From Cochliopodium minus (lineage: Eukaryota > Discosea > Himatismenida > Cochliopodiidae): DNA of 61,152 nucleotides. The notes beneath the pieces were generated by a model, which was given only the letters and a program-made list of their open reading frames with translations, did not search any database and was not told the DNA's origin. Every line of letters begins with the position of its first letter. Positions within the stretch are counted from its first letter, which is position 1. Below, in pieces: positions 34,003 through 45,893 of the stretch. The translations under genes and the position numbers were made by a program. The stretch covers positions 1-61,152 of the forward strand of contig JAMYWO010000085.1 in assembly GCA_024220525.1 (NCBI GenBank), read 5' to 3'.

Positions 34003-35450
34003 CTACCACCATTTGAGAGAAATGTTTTTTGTATCTAAATAAAAAGAAAGAAAAGAAATGGAAAACATATAAGTGAAAAGAATGATTAAAGCAACAATGT
34101 TGGAGGTGTAGAGAGTTTTGATTGAAAGGTTGACGAGACCAGTGCAAATATTAGCAAACAAAAACATGAAAAGTTGATTTTTGTTAAAACAAATGAGAGA
34201 ATTTTCAAAAGTAGGAGAGAAAAGCTCCAAAAATAAATAAGAAGATATGATAAAAAGATTGTATCCAACAACAGAAAATAAATAAGTTATATTGACCATT
34301 CTTCTTGAAGATAATTGTAAGTATGAAAGTAAAAAAGAAGAAAAAAGAGTGGAAAGAGACAATAAAAACAAGAAAAAACAAAACTTCTTCCAATCTTTGA
34401 CAGAGCGGAATTTTGAAAACAAATTTCCGAAATGATTTCCAAAAAAGTAAAGAGCCAAGTACCCGAAACAAGAAAGAATTCCCTCCTTGTTCATAGAAAA
34501 CAAGTTAGATCTGTCACCATTAAGAAGAAACTCAGTCCCACCAAACAAAGAAAGATAAATCTGATAAAACAAAGCAATAAAAAGTCCAGTTAAAAAAGAA
34601 AACTGAGAAGGAACTCTCACAACAGAAAGAAGCACGTTCAAAACAGCCAGTGTAAAAAAAAAATTCCAGTGTACGCCATATTCCGACACATGGTGCTGGT
34701 AATCTACAGAAGACAAAGTAACAAAGCGACCCATGCCCAAGATGATTAAGGGACTTGAACTTTTCAAAGATTTTAAAATCCCCGCTAAGAATTTTTCATT
34801 GCTGTTTTTGGATACTAATGAATTGACGAACAAAAATGCTCCTACTCCTACGTCCATTAGTGATACTCCGAAATTCTCTGTTTTTGCTAATCTTCTTGGA
34901 TATATTTTGAAATCTACTGCCAGAATAGAGACGAAGGTGAGCACCAACACTGTTATTCTGAAGTTTGTTATGAACGTTTTTATTTTTGTGTTTATTCTCT
35001 TTTCTATTTCTTTTTCATCTTCTTTTTTAACTTTGTTTCTTTAATTTTTTCATTTTAATTTAATTTTTCAGTGAAATTTTTTTTTTTACTTTGTGATGTG
35101 ATGGATTGCAGCGCATATTATCAATAATGTGAATATGAATTCTAATAAATGATCTGAGAACAATGTGCATGCCAATATCAAAGGCGAGATATTGCATATG
35201 AAGTCTCTGATGAAATTATTCCATTTATTATGTTTGAATATATTCAGATCTTTGGTTAATTGATACATCATATTTTGGAATAAACTGCTTATCTAAAGTA
35301 TGGAGGTGATAATGCGAGAAGATTTATATTTATGGTTTATATTTTTACAGGAACAATGAACATATGCAAAAATACTTCAAACATGGTCGTTCCATTCAAT
35401 CCAGATACAAATAATTCTTTCTCCAGTTTATAATTATCACCATCATTCAT
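34003..35450 (-). CDS. PIGW: GPI-anchor inositol acyltransferase (GWT1/PIG-W)
   Basis: Complete 446-aa multi-pass ER membrane protein, three exons: 35450-35349, 35292-35090 and 35038-34003. It acylates the inositol of GlcN-PI during GPI-anchor synthesis. Family motifs: N-terminal YKLEKELFVSGLNGTT, FGVSLMDVGVGAF, ILGMGRFVTLSSVDYQ, HVSEYGVHWNFFFTLA, MNKEGILSCFGYLALY. At least ten hydrophobic helices are visible. A short charged cytosolic loop (KKEDEKEIEKRINTKIK) starts exon 3. Length is near the family norm (~450-500 aa). The start is fixed by the conserved N-terminal motif. It is divergent from the pseudouridine synthase gene with only 52 bp between the start codons. Confidence 0.93.
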
Positions 35451-35502
35451 ATTTTTTTTTATTTTGATCAAAATATCTTTTAAACAGAAAAAAAATTGAA
35501 AG
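35451..35502. promoter_or_regulatory. 52-bp divergent intergenic region (GWT1 / PUS)
   Basis: Start codons of the minus-strand GWT1 gene (35450) and the plus-strand pseudouridine synthase (35503) are separated by 52 AT-rich bases. If both starts are right, 5' UTRs and core promoters must overlap, or transcription of each starts within the other gene. No TATA-like or other box is distinguishable from the background. Confidence 0.5.
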
Positions 35503-37306
35503 ATGAAGAAAATATATTTGAACAAGAAATACATTTGGATAAATAAATTTCATTATTCAACTGAAAGAGCCACATTGAAAACAAAATTATTATTAATAGG
35601 CATGTAAATAATTAGATAATTTCTTTTGGATCAATAAATTCAATATATAAACTTCATAAATCTAAAATGAAGACTGATTTTATAAATATAATATAGTTGG
35701 ATATAACGGGAAAAGTAAGATTTTTTTTTTCTTCAAAAATAATTCACAAATTAATTCAATTTTCTGAAAAGAATACAGTGGATGGCAAAAAATAGTGAAT
35801 GAAAAACCACTTCCTACGATAGAAGAAGACTTAGAAAAGGCTATTCACAAAGCAGGAGGGATAATTGGTTAAAAAAAAAAATAAAGTTTTCAAAAAAAAA
35901 ATTTTGACAGTTTCTTATTGAAGTTTAATATATTTATTTAGACTCAAATTTAAATAATTTCAACAAAATAAGTTGGAGTGCAGCAAGTAGAACAGATAAA
36001 GGCGTTTCAGCATTATGTCAAGGTAGACAAAGAAAACAAAAAAAAATTGATAAAAACTCATTTTTAATTATAAATTTTCATTAATTTTTATTTTATTTTT
36101 TAAAAAAAAATTTTACTTTTTATTTGATATTTTTTTTCTTTTTTAATTTTTTAATTTTTATTTTTTATTTTTTTTAATTTTTTTAATTTGATATTTTTTT
36201 ATTTTTTTAATTTTGATCTTTTCAATTATTTTATTTTTTTATTTTTTTATTTTTTAGCTGTGAGTTTAAAGATGGAGTATTACCCAAACATAGAAGAAGA
36301 AATAAATAAAAATCTGCCAGAAGAAATCCGTCTTTTCGACATCCAAAACGTGGTGAGATCGTTCAACTTCACAAGGGACATAACAAAGAGGAGGTACAGG
36401 TACTTGGCGCCGTACTACATCTTCACGAAAAACAAAGAAGACGCAAAGGAAAGCAACTTGCAAAATCTCATCAAAAAAATAAATTTGATGACGGAACACT
36501 ATGTCGGACTTAAAAATTTTCATAATTACACCAGACTTAAAAAACCTGATGATCCTTCTTGTAGGAGACACATTTTGAGGTTCGAAGCTAGTTTTGGTGG
36601 CGTTTTGGGAGGCGGAAATGGTGGTTCTCCTGTTCCTTTCGTTGGTTTTGATGTTGAGGGCCAGAGTTTCATGTTGCATCAGATACGTAAGATGGTCTCT
36701 TTTGTTTCAGAGTTGTGTAGGAACGACATTGGTGATTATAAACATCATATTCTTTCTTCTTTTTCTCCTGAATTAAAGTATAAAATACAAAAAGTAAATT
36801 TTTTTTTTTTTCTTACATTGAAAATTTCTTTTTTATTTTTTATATATTTAATTTTATTTAATTTTTATTAATACTTTTTAATATTTTTTAATAGATTATT
36901 ATTTTATTTATTTTTTATCTATTTAATTTAATTTTTATTATAATACTTTAATTTGTTTTTTGTCTAACATAAAAATTTCTTAAAAAATTTGTTTTTATTA
37001 ATTTCTATTTTTATATTATTTTAATATATTTAATATTTTTTATTTAATTCAAAGGTACCTGGTTCTGGTTTGTTTCTTGATGAATTATTTTTTGACAATT
37101 ATAACAAGATGTGGGGTTCAGAAAGGGACACGATTGGCATTCGTTCTAAGGAACTGAGAGACACCATGTCCGTGTTCAGAGACAAACACGTCATCAAAAA
37201 TATAGAAGAGGCTGAAAACGAGAAAGAATGGACTAATTGGTTGGAAGAGTGTGAATATTATCCTCGTTCTTATGAAAGAGAAAAGCAATTTCTTAACGAT
37301 AAATAA
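35503..37306 (+). CDS. tRNA pseudouridine synthase, TruA/PUS1 family
   Basis: Predicted 359-aa protein, six exons: 35503-35599, 35697-35714 (18 nt), 35772-35867, 35942-36022, 36258-36793 and 37055-37306. It isomerises uridine to pseudouridine in tRNA (PUS1 members also in snRNA/mRNA). Motifs: VGYNGKKYSGWQ near residue 33, the catalytic loop WSAASRTDKGVSAL with Asp89, SFNFTRDITKRRYRYLAPYYIF, HNYTRL, a Gly-rich insert (GGVLGGGNGG), QSFMLHQIRKMVSFV, and the C-terminal PGSGLFLDELFFDNYN. Most like eukaryotic PUS1. The first intron appears to be GC-AG (donor AG|GCATGT): this is the only join I found that brings an in-frame ATG to the conserved VGY motif. N-terminal ~30 residues are basic and could target mitochondria. 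Confidence 0.85.
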
Positions 37307-37494
37307 CTTTAAATAAATTATTTAATTCGAATTTCCATTTAATTCTTTATTTTGATTGGATTTTATTTTTTCTTATTTCTTTAAATTATTTTTAATGTCA
37401 AATTTTAAATTATTAATTTTAAATTTTAATTTTTTAATTTTCGCATGTTTCTTTCATTATCTTTCATTATCCGACTTTTTTTTTTGTTTCCTTC

Positions 37495-38630
37495 TCATTT
37501 CTTAAATTCAATTTTTCTTTTTTTATTTTTTATGTTTGATTCAATGTTAAATATCTCCTCTTCACTTTGTTCAAAAAGTTTAAGATGCAAATCAACAGAC
37601 AATCTTATGATCTCCAATCTCAAAGGTTTGGGAAAAATTTGTTTGTACCACTTTGAATTTATTTTGATACAAATCAAAAAACAAAAAATAGAAGATTTGA
37701 AGAGATTTGGGAAATATTGGTGAAGATCAACACTCCACAACATCCCTTTATTAAGAATCTCATCCAAACAAACAAAATTTCTTTCAGCTTGGGTTTTACA
37801 AAAATGTTTCTTTTTCTTCCAAATTTTATCGGATTTGGAAAAACAGTTGATCTCAACAAATTTAAATTAAATCCGTTTAACAAAAAAGGAATAGAAAGAA
37901 TAACCATTTTAGATTTATCGTGATATGACCTCTCCAACATCTTTTGGAGAGGGTAAGGTTTAGAATAAATATCTGCTTTGTTTTCAATTAAATAGTTTAT
38001 CATTTCATAATTCAGATTTGTATAATCACACAAACTTGTAAGACAGTTTCCCTCATCATTATTTCCTAAGTTCAAATCACTTTTATTTTCAACAAACAAT
38101 TCGAGAATAGAAAGACTTATTTTAGTATTTTGACAGGCTCTCATTATTGGAGGAACGTATCTGTCATCTTCTAAATTGATATTCGCTTTTTTATTGATCA
38201 TCAATTCCACAAATTTGAATGATAAAGATTGGCTTTGGCACAAAACATGTAAAGGAGTATTGTTGTTTGTAAATCTATTCAGATTTACATCTGCTTTATT
38301 ATCCAACAAATACTCTACTATTTCTTTCTTTATATTTTTATTCTCGAATAATAGATGAAGAGATCCTTTTCCAGTAAATAAATTTCTCATATTCAAATCT
38401 GATTTTGCTTCAACAAGCAATTTGATTATTTCAAGAGTGATATTTTTATTTTTTACCGCCACATGCAAGGGATATTCAACAATATCTTCAACTAAATCTT
38501 CATTCAATTGCTCCATCTTTTTAATTTTTTCATTTAAGGAGGGAATGAGTAAAGAATTTTCACTTTGAATTTGTTTTATAACTTCAAATGATGGAAATTC
38601 TTTCTTTAATTCAAAACAAATAGCTTCCAT
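37495..38630 (-). CDS. ankyrin-repeat protein with C-terminal module, one frameshift (ANK2)
   Basis: Starts at the ATG of MEAICFELKKEFPSFE (38630). About five ankyrin repeats of the same style as ANK1 follow (LHVAVKNKNITLEIIKLLVE, LHVLCQSQSLSFKFVELMIN). Near 37770-37800 the frame must shift to continue into CLDEILNKGMLWSVDLHQYF and the C-terminal module SSIFCFLICIK...FPKPLRLEII. That second part is clearly homologous to ANK1's tail and to the broken copy at 40678, so it belongs to this gene. No plausible intron bridges the two frames. Either a sequencing indel or a recent disabling mutation explains it; unshifted, translation ends at 37674. Function unknown; protein-protein interaction is inferred. 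Confidence 0.65.
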
Positions 38631-38920
38631 ATTTTTTTTATTTTTTTTTTTTTTTTTTAAATAATAAATCAAAGATTCAAAGGCATTTCCAAAACACCAA
38701 ATGAAAATACAAGAGGTTATTTCACGAATATATCGATCTAAGTTTGATTTTTTTTTATAGTGTCAAAAAATATTCATTTTTTTTTTATACTTTATTTTTA
38801 TTAAATTTTTTTTGTTATTAATTCTAAATAGTTTGAAACACAAATCAACAGAAACCATAAGATCTCAAAAGAAAAACTTTTCAATTCATTATTTATTTAG
38901 AACAATCAAAAAAAAAAATT

Positions 38921-40519
38921 TCAAAAAGGAAGATCATAAACAAGAGATTCTCCCTCAGACGGAAGATCAAAGTTAAAAACAGGGTTTTCCAATCTAATCA
39001 TGGAACCAATCTTATAAGTGCAAACATAACCATAAAACTTCTCCCCTCTTTTCAAATGGATGTTTCCAATAGAGAAATGATACTTGGGAACGCTAGAATC
39101 GTTTTCTTTATGATAAAAACTCAGAGTGGCGATTGATTTGTGACCATTACTGTAGCTGCCTTTGTGCACCAATAAAAGAATGGTGGATCCTTCTTCGAAT
39201 CTTTTTCTTTCTAGTATTTTTCCCTTTTGGTTTGTTGCCAAAGCCACTCTGTTGTGTGAATAATGGTAATATCCATATCTAAATCTTTTTTTTTTACAAA
39301 TTAAATATTTCATAAAATACTAAAAAAAAATGAATGAAACCATAAAAATAAATCATAAAAAATAAAATAAAAATAAAATGAAAAATAATAATAACAAAAA
39401 TAACAAAAAATAATAAAAATAATATCCAAAGTAAAAATAAAATAAATAAAAATAATAAAAAATAAATATTATAAAAATAAAAAATAATAAAAATAAAAAC
39501 TAAATCTAATCAGAATTTTTGTAACAAGTGTTCACGTGGTATTTTTATTTTAAATTTTGAATTAAAACTTACTCGTCCACCCCAAATTGATGTGAAGTGA
39601 CTGCCATTATATTTGTTTCTTTCCTTGCAAACCCCAAAGAAAAATAATCTGCTTCAGAGCTTCAAATTAAACGAAAGAAATGAAATTAAAAAGTTCAATT
39701 GAAATGAAAAATTGATAAAAAATAAAATAAATAAATAAATTTATTGATTAGACAATTAAGATATGTTCATATCATATGTTTATGGTTTTATGAAATGTTT
39801 TTTTTATTTTTATTAAACGAGTGAATAGCAAAACTAAGAATCTCATCGAAATTAAAACAAAAATAAAATATTTCTCTTTCTTAAAGATATGTTATTGAGG
39901 GCAAAATGAGCATCCCCCAAGAAAAAATATCACATATAAACAATATATTTATATTCAAAGATGAATTTTTTGATTCTTACGAATTTGATATCTTCATTAG
40001 TTTAAAGGGATACAAGATATTCTCTTCGAAATGATTTTCCGTCATCGCAATCTTCCAACGTATGGTATTGTTGTTATCCACCAAGATTTTGGGATCCATC
40101 TCATCCAACTTGAAGATCTCCTTGCACTGAGAGATATCCCATCTGATGAAATGGCTATATACAAAGAATTTCTTCCAATTATCGAAATTGATGGGCAGCT
40201 TCGTCACATTAAATTTCCTTTCTGAAAGCAGTTTCCAAAAGATCATCTGCTCTTTTAAAATGAAGAAGAAATTCTTGCATATGCGAGAGATGATCTCCAA
40301 ATCCTTGAATTCTAAGTAGGAGAAGACGATGATCCAGATCTGCTTGATGTTGGGATCGAATTTGGTCATTCCATCCTTATTTATCTTTTCTCTGCATATC
40401 TTTTTTGTATTCTTTGTCCTCTCTTCATTATTATTCTCCATATTTATATCTATCTTCATTCCATCTTTACTTACCTCCTTATTTTCTTTTTTTTTCATAA
40501 ATTCCTTTAATTTTTTCAT
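38921..40519 (-). CDS. F-box/SPRY-like protein interrupted by in-frame TAA codons
   Basis: The open frame 40519-39977 encodes 180 aa with a basic N-terminus and an F-box (IKQIWIIVFSYLEFKDLEII..ICKNF). The same frame continues past TAA (39979-39977) as ESKNSSL...FSWGMLILPSITYL, past a second TAA (39883-39881) as EREIFYFCFNFDEIL, and reaches a phase-1 donor at 39835. That donor joins an exon at 39651-39573 (DYFSLGFARKETN, SHQFGVDE) and the last exon 39284-38921 (FRYGYYHYSHN, EGSTILLLVH, NPVFNF). Together these look like a SPRY/B30.2 fold. A shorter gene starting at the ATG at 39607 (132 aa) is the alternative. F-box proteins recruit substrates to SCF ligases. Whether the locus is a pseudogene, two genes or one with readthrough is open. 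Confidence 0.45.
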
Positions 40520-40677
40520 TTTTTTTTTTTTTAATTTTTTATATAATTTTGAAAATTAAAAAATAAGATTAAATTTGTTTATGAAATTTTTCATTTAAAA
40601 AAAATTTAATTACAAACTCTTTGTTTTACCAATTAATTACCCAAAGCCCTTTTTATTGTTTTAGTTATTGTTAGAGT

Positions 40678-41530
40678 TTATTCATTTCTATGTTTAACAA
40701 GATCTTTTAGTTGTAATTTAAAATACAAGGTAATGATTTCCAATCTCAAAGGTTTGGAAAATTCGTTTGTGATGGAGAGAATATTTTTAACACAAATTAA
40801 TAAAGTAAAAATAGAAGATTTGATAAGCTTTGGAAAGTGCTTGTGTGTATCAACTTTCCACAACATCCCTTCGTTAAGAATATCACCCAAATAAACCAAA
40901 TTTTCTTCAAAAAAGTTCAAATTCTTTTCTTTTGGCTCAAATAGTAAAGGAAAGGAAGGTTTTGGTTGTTCCTTTCTTCTTGTGAGTTCAAATTAAAATA
41001 AAACCCTTCCCCAAAAAAAGGTATGGAAAGACTATTCATTTTAGTTTTGTAATGTGTTGGTTATCTAACAGATTCACGATTGGATAAGGTCTTTCAAAAA
41101 CTCCTACTTTTTTCTCGATTAAAAAGTATATTATTTCGTGGGATATACAACTATTCATGCACAAAAGATTTAGAACACTCCAATTTAAACTTTTTTTAAA
41201 ACATTTCAAATCATTTTTTTTTCAACAAATTTTACCAAAGAAAGATTTATTTTTTCATTTCGACAGGAAATCATTATTGGAGAATTCAAGGCTGATCCAT
41301 TTGCATTGGTATCGACTTTTTTTTAGCATCAATTCAATCAATTCAACAAAGATTTTTTTGTTGCAGCATAAATCATGAAAAAGATTTCTCAAAATCCTTC
41401 CTTGATCTATCTATTCAAGTATATCAAATTTTATTTTTTCATTTTGGCAATAATAATGGATTGGCTAAATATCCGAATGGTCTTTTACATTTAGATTTGA
41501 TTATCGCAGTATCGCAAATGTAGTATTTGG
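40678..41530 (-). pseudogene. decayed ankyrin-repeat gene, third copy
   Basis: The last open piece (40920-40678) encodes FFEENLVYLGDILNEGMLWKVDTHK followed by the C-terminal module SSIFTLLICVK...FSKPLRLEIITL, paralogous to ANK2. Upstream, on the same strand, fragments of ankyrin-type sequence appear in changing frames with many stops up to about 41530. No continuous model can be built, so this is a degenerate copy. It lies between the F-box/SPRY locus and the GLUG gene in a stretch rich in broken genes. Confidence 0.65.
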
Positions 41531-41919
41531 AAGTGGGTATCGGGAATAAAAAAATTTTTAACATTGATTCTTTTTAGTATATTTTATCAATTTTTTTGTT
41601 TATTGAATATTTTATTTATAAATTAAAAAAATAAAAAAAAAAAAAGAATAATTAAAGTGAATAAAAAAATGAAAAAATAATGTTTGTTTTTTTAGAAAAG
41701 ATTTTACAAACAGAATATTTAAAATTGAGGAGAAGATCTTAAAAAAGTACCAACTTTTACAGTTTGCTTTTAAATTATTTAATGTTATTTGTAATTTTAT
41801 TCAGCAATCTTTCCAAATTTTCTTAAATTAATTCTTATCATCTTAATTCCTAATCTTAAATAAAATATATTTTTATCTTGTTTCAATATAATAAAATAAT
41901 TTTCAAAAAAAAAAAAAAA

Positions 41920-44284
41920 ATGTTATTTTTAAACAAGTTATTTGTGCTTTTATCATTCTTCTTTATCTTTGTAACCTCTGTAACCATTATCTTGAAGGAT
42001 TGTGAATCTCTAAAAAATATGCTTTTAAATAATCCCTCCATCGTTTACGAATTGAATCAAAATCTAACTTGCAATTCAAAAATTATTTTGCAGAACAAAT
42101 GTGATTGTAAGAATCAAACTTTAAACTGTGATTCTTTTGAAGGAAAATTAGGTAATAAAAAATATTTTTTTGAATGTTTGCAATAAAATACATATATGGG
42201 ATATTTTTTTTTGGCAATTGTAATTCTCAAATTTGAAAAAGATGGAAAGGGATATTCAATCAAAAATCTTACTGTTCAATCAAATGAATTTTACACAGGT
42301 AAATATATAAAAAATAGAAAAGAAGAAAAAGGAATTTGAGTTATCTTTATCAATAAATGATTTTTATAATTTATCTCATCTTTTTCAACAAATTAGGCCT
42401 TTTTCCATGTGGAAGAAATGCAACGATATCAAATTTGAATTTAATTGATGTGAATATAGCCTCGATTAATGATTCAGTGGGTGTATTATTTGGATATTGT
42501 TCAAATTGTAAGATTAGAAAAGTTTCAATCTTCACTGAAAAGGAAGAATACAATAAAATATCAGGAAATGATTATGTTGGAGGATTTATAGGAGATATAT
42601 ACAGGGGAGAAATTATAAATTGCAACATCAATTCAAGTATTATCACAAATGTGGGTATAAAAATAATCAAAATAAATTTTTTTTTTTATTATTTTTTTAT
42701 TAAAGGATATTTGGGAGGAATATTTGGGAAAGCAAAAAATGTATTAATGAGAAATTTGATATCTTCATTCAACCATATTTCATCAAATTCATTCAAATAC
42801 GCATTCTCGGGAGGGATGGTGGGATTGGCTGAAAGTGTGAGCATTTACAACTCAACATCTCATAAAAACGAAATAATTTCAAATTCACTTTCTGTTCAAT
42901 ATTTTAAAGGAAGTGCAGGCTTTGTTGGATATAATTTTAAAAGTTTGTAATTGTTTTAAATTTTTTAAAATGTTGAGTTTTTAAATAATATTTTAATTTC
43001 TATCAATGCAACAATTTAACTTGTTTTTAAATTTATTTTTATTTTTTTAATTTTTTATTATTTTTTTTTGATCAGAAATCTAGCTTTTTGTATTTCTTAC
43101 AGAAACAACATTACATCCATTGGTAAATATGGACTAAGTGGGGGATTAGTGGGAAGAAGTTACAACCCAAAACTATTGATAAAATATTGCACTTCACAAG
43201 AAAACCACATTTCATCTTCTCATAATGAAAGGTACGTGAAATTTTCGAACATAAGATAAATAATTATAAATTAAAGTTCTTGTTCTGGAGGTATTGTCGG
43301 GTATTCTGATTCTTTTTCTGAAGGCGGTAAAATTTATTTTAATTTTCACAATAAATAATTTGAATTACAATAAATCTTTTTGAAGGTATTATAAGAATGG
43401 ATTTATCAAATTCGAATTATAATACCATTAATGGAATGGATACAGGCTATTATTGGGGTTTACTCAAAATTAAAACTGTTTCTTTCCTTAATAATTCATT
43501 TGTGGGAAATATATGCAATGATTTAAATTGCGTTCTTGGAGAACACTATTATTACTCACATAGTCTAGTTCCTTTCATTTTAGGAATGTCACGTAAAAAA
43601 TTTAAAATTTCTTAAATTTATTTGACCAATTTAAATATTTTTTAATATTTTGAAAATTCATTTTTAATTTAAAATTTCTTAATTTTATTAAACTAAAAAA
43701 GATTTACTTTTATAAATATTTTAAATTCTATGATAACTTTAACAGTAGGTTTTGGTCTTTTGTTTTTGTTAAGCATTTTAATTACACTTTCAATACAAGT
43801 CTTCATTCCCAAATGCAAAATGAGAATAAAGGATAGAAATGAGAGATTGCAGCAAAGAAGATACCAAATAAGATTACAAGAAGCGATTGAAGAAGAAATT
43901 AGGCAAAAAGAAATAAAAAAGAGAGTTTTGAGGGAAGGTTGGACAGTGGAGAACAATCCTTACTTTCCTACAAAGCAAGAAATCATTTTTTGTTTTTTGC
44001 TTTGTCTCAAATCTTCTGAGAGGAACTTTCTTTTTAAAATTCCGAAATATTTGCGCTTTTCCATCATCAAAAAGTTTGTGGACAATAACAATTTTTCACA
44101 AGTTGGTGAAGAAGATGGAAAAGTTAAAGCCAAACCTCTAAAAGTTGAAGTCAAACCTCCTTACATTGTGATTGAAGTTAAAAAAAATAAAAATAAGAAT
44201 TATTTACCCTATGTTAACCACAAAGACAAATTACTAGAAAATGATGAAATGATTGATCTTGATCTTTTATCTTCTGATGAGTGA
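41920..44284 (+). CDS. GLUG-repeat membrane protein with cytosolic ankyrin-type C-module
   Basis: Predicted 579-aa type I membrane protein, eight exons: 41920-42151, 42242-42298, 42397-42654, 42706-42946, 43076-43231, 43277-43326, 43386-43592 and 43746-44284. A signal peptide (LFVLLSFFFIFVTSV) is followed by KDCESLKNML and a beta-solenoid-like ectodomain with GLUG-type repeats (YTGLFPCGRNATISNLNLID, YVGGFIGDI, YLGGIFGK, LSGGLVGRSY, CSGGIVGYSD). A TM helix (GLLFLLSILITLSIQVFI) precedes a basic tail with KRVLREGWTVENNP and EIIFCFLLCLKS...IPKYLRFSIIKKF, the module otherwise seen at the C-terminus of the local ankyrin proteins. GLUG motifs are known from surface adhesins and proteases, so a cell-surface binding role is inferred. 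Confidence 0.75.
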
Positions 44285-44344
44285 ATTTTTATTTTAAATT
44301 GAAAATTAAAAATTAAAAATAAATAATAAAAAATTGCTTTAATA

Positions 44345-45890
44345 ATGAAATATTATTCTTCTCAATCTAATTTCACTTCAATTCTTATTGGTAATAATTA
44401 ATTCAAATCAACAAGCTTCAAGAATTATTTAAATTAATATGTGATATTCAGGCAATTAAGTTTATTTTATATGGCTACCAATTGAATGATGATCCAAATG
44501 AACCATTTATTGCTATGGAAGATGAAAATATAATTTCAATTGCGAGTGGCAGTGAACATGGATTGATATTAAAAAATAATGGAGAATTATATTCTTAAGG
44601 ATCAAACAATAAAGGTAAAAAAAAAAACACAAATAACTTTATTTGAAATTTTGAATCAAAATAAATTATTTAAACATTCAAATTTGAATATTTTCATATA
44701 ATAGTTAGCGGATAATTAATTAATAAACAAATAAATGAATAGGATGTCCAAAAATATTAAAACAGTTTAAAATTTGTTTGTAAAAATATCCATTTTTGGT
44801 GATGAAAGATTCAACTATCAAAGAAATTAGTTGTGGATCCGAAAGTTCATTCGTCTTGAAAGATAACGGAGAATTACAGTTTTGGATCAAATTAGTAAAA
44901 TAAAATTTTGAAAAAAAATTAAAATAAACAATAAACAATAAATAATAAATAATAAATAAAAAATAAAAAAACAATGAATAATAAAAATAATAAATAATAA
45001 ATAATAAGTTAAAAAAAAATAAAATTATAAATTTAGTTTTGGTGTTTTGGGTTTGCCTAGAAAAAATAAGTTAAAACAACAACCCTTTCTGTTGATGAAA
45101 GACAAAACCATAAAGAAAGTTTACTCCGGAAACTATTTTAGTATGATGTACAAGAGTAATGATGTAAAAAAGAAAAAAAAAAGTTTTTTTTTAGTAAAAT
45201 AATATTAGGATATATTCGTGACAGGAAACAATGAAAGTGTAATTAAAAATAAAAAAAATATAAAAAAAAATTTATTATTTGATTAAAGGGTCAACTAGGG
45301 ATTGGACAAAAATTTGACAATTAAAATTCTCACTTATGAAAAATTTCCCTGATCTCAAAATGATGGCACTCGGAGGAAGTCATACCATTTTGTTGAATCA
45401 CAATGGAGAATTGTATGTGATGGGATTGGGTTGTTATTTAAAAAAAAAAAAAAATTTTAAAAAATCAAAATAAAAATTTTAAAGAAAATTAAAAACAAGA
45501 GAAGTTTTAAAATTTCAATTAATGATATTTCTTTCAGTAATTTTTGATTCAATAAATTTCTATTTTAAGGGACAACTTGGTATTGGAAACAATAAAATCA
45601 AAACTTTCCTTATTTATTGATAAAAGATAAACAAATAAAGAGCATTTCTTGTGGTTATTTTTTTTTTCATTTTTTTTTCCAAACGATTTTGTTGAATTCA
45701 TATTAATAAGGAAACCAACACTCTTTCATCTTAAAGAAAATGGAGACCTTTTTTCTTTTGAATCCAATCTTTTTGCTAATTTTTTAAAAAAATGAAAAAA
45801 AAAACAAAAAATAAAATAAAAATAAAACAAAAAAATAAAAAATTTTTTTGATTAGGCGAATTAGGATTTAAAGGAGTACAAACTCAATTT
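44345..45890 (+). pseudogene. decayed RCC1-repeat (regulator-of-chromosome-condensation-like) gene
   Basis: RCC1-type blades are recognisable: ISIASGSEHGLILKNNGELYS, where the expected WG is a TAA, then GSNNKG, IKEISCGSESSFVLKDNGELQ, IKKVYSGNYFS, MALGGSHTILLNHNGELYV and GQLGIGNNKIKT. They are interrupted by stops, frame changes and overgrown A-rich spacers. A first exon MKYYSSQSNFTSILI (44345-44391) with a GTAATA donor is intact. No complete frame can be assembled. The last blade (GELGFKGVQTQFE) runs directly into the GLUG pseudogene that follows. Confidence 0.7.
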
Positions 45891-45893
45891 GAA

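Noticed and set aside
34733-35044. 103-residue plus-strand frame within GWT1
   Set aside because: Antisense of conserved GWT1 motifs.
39977-39979. Reassignment of TAA as a sense codon to explain the F-box/SPRY frame
   Set aside because: TAA clearly terminates many conserved genes here (RAB3GAP1, XRN2, PARG, MCO), so a code change is excluded; only local readthrough or inactivation remain.
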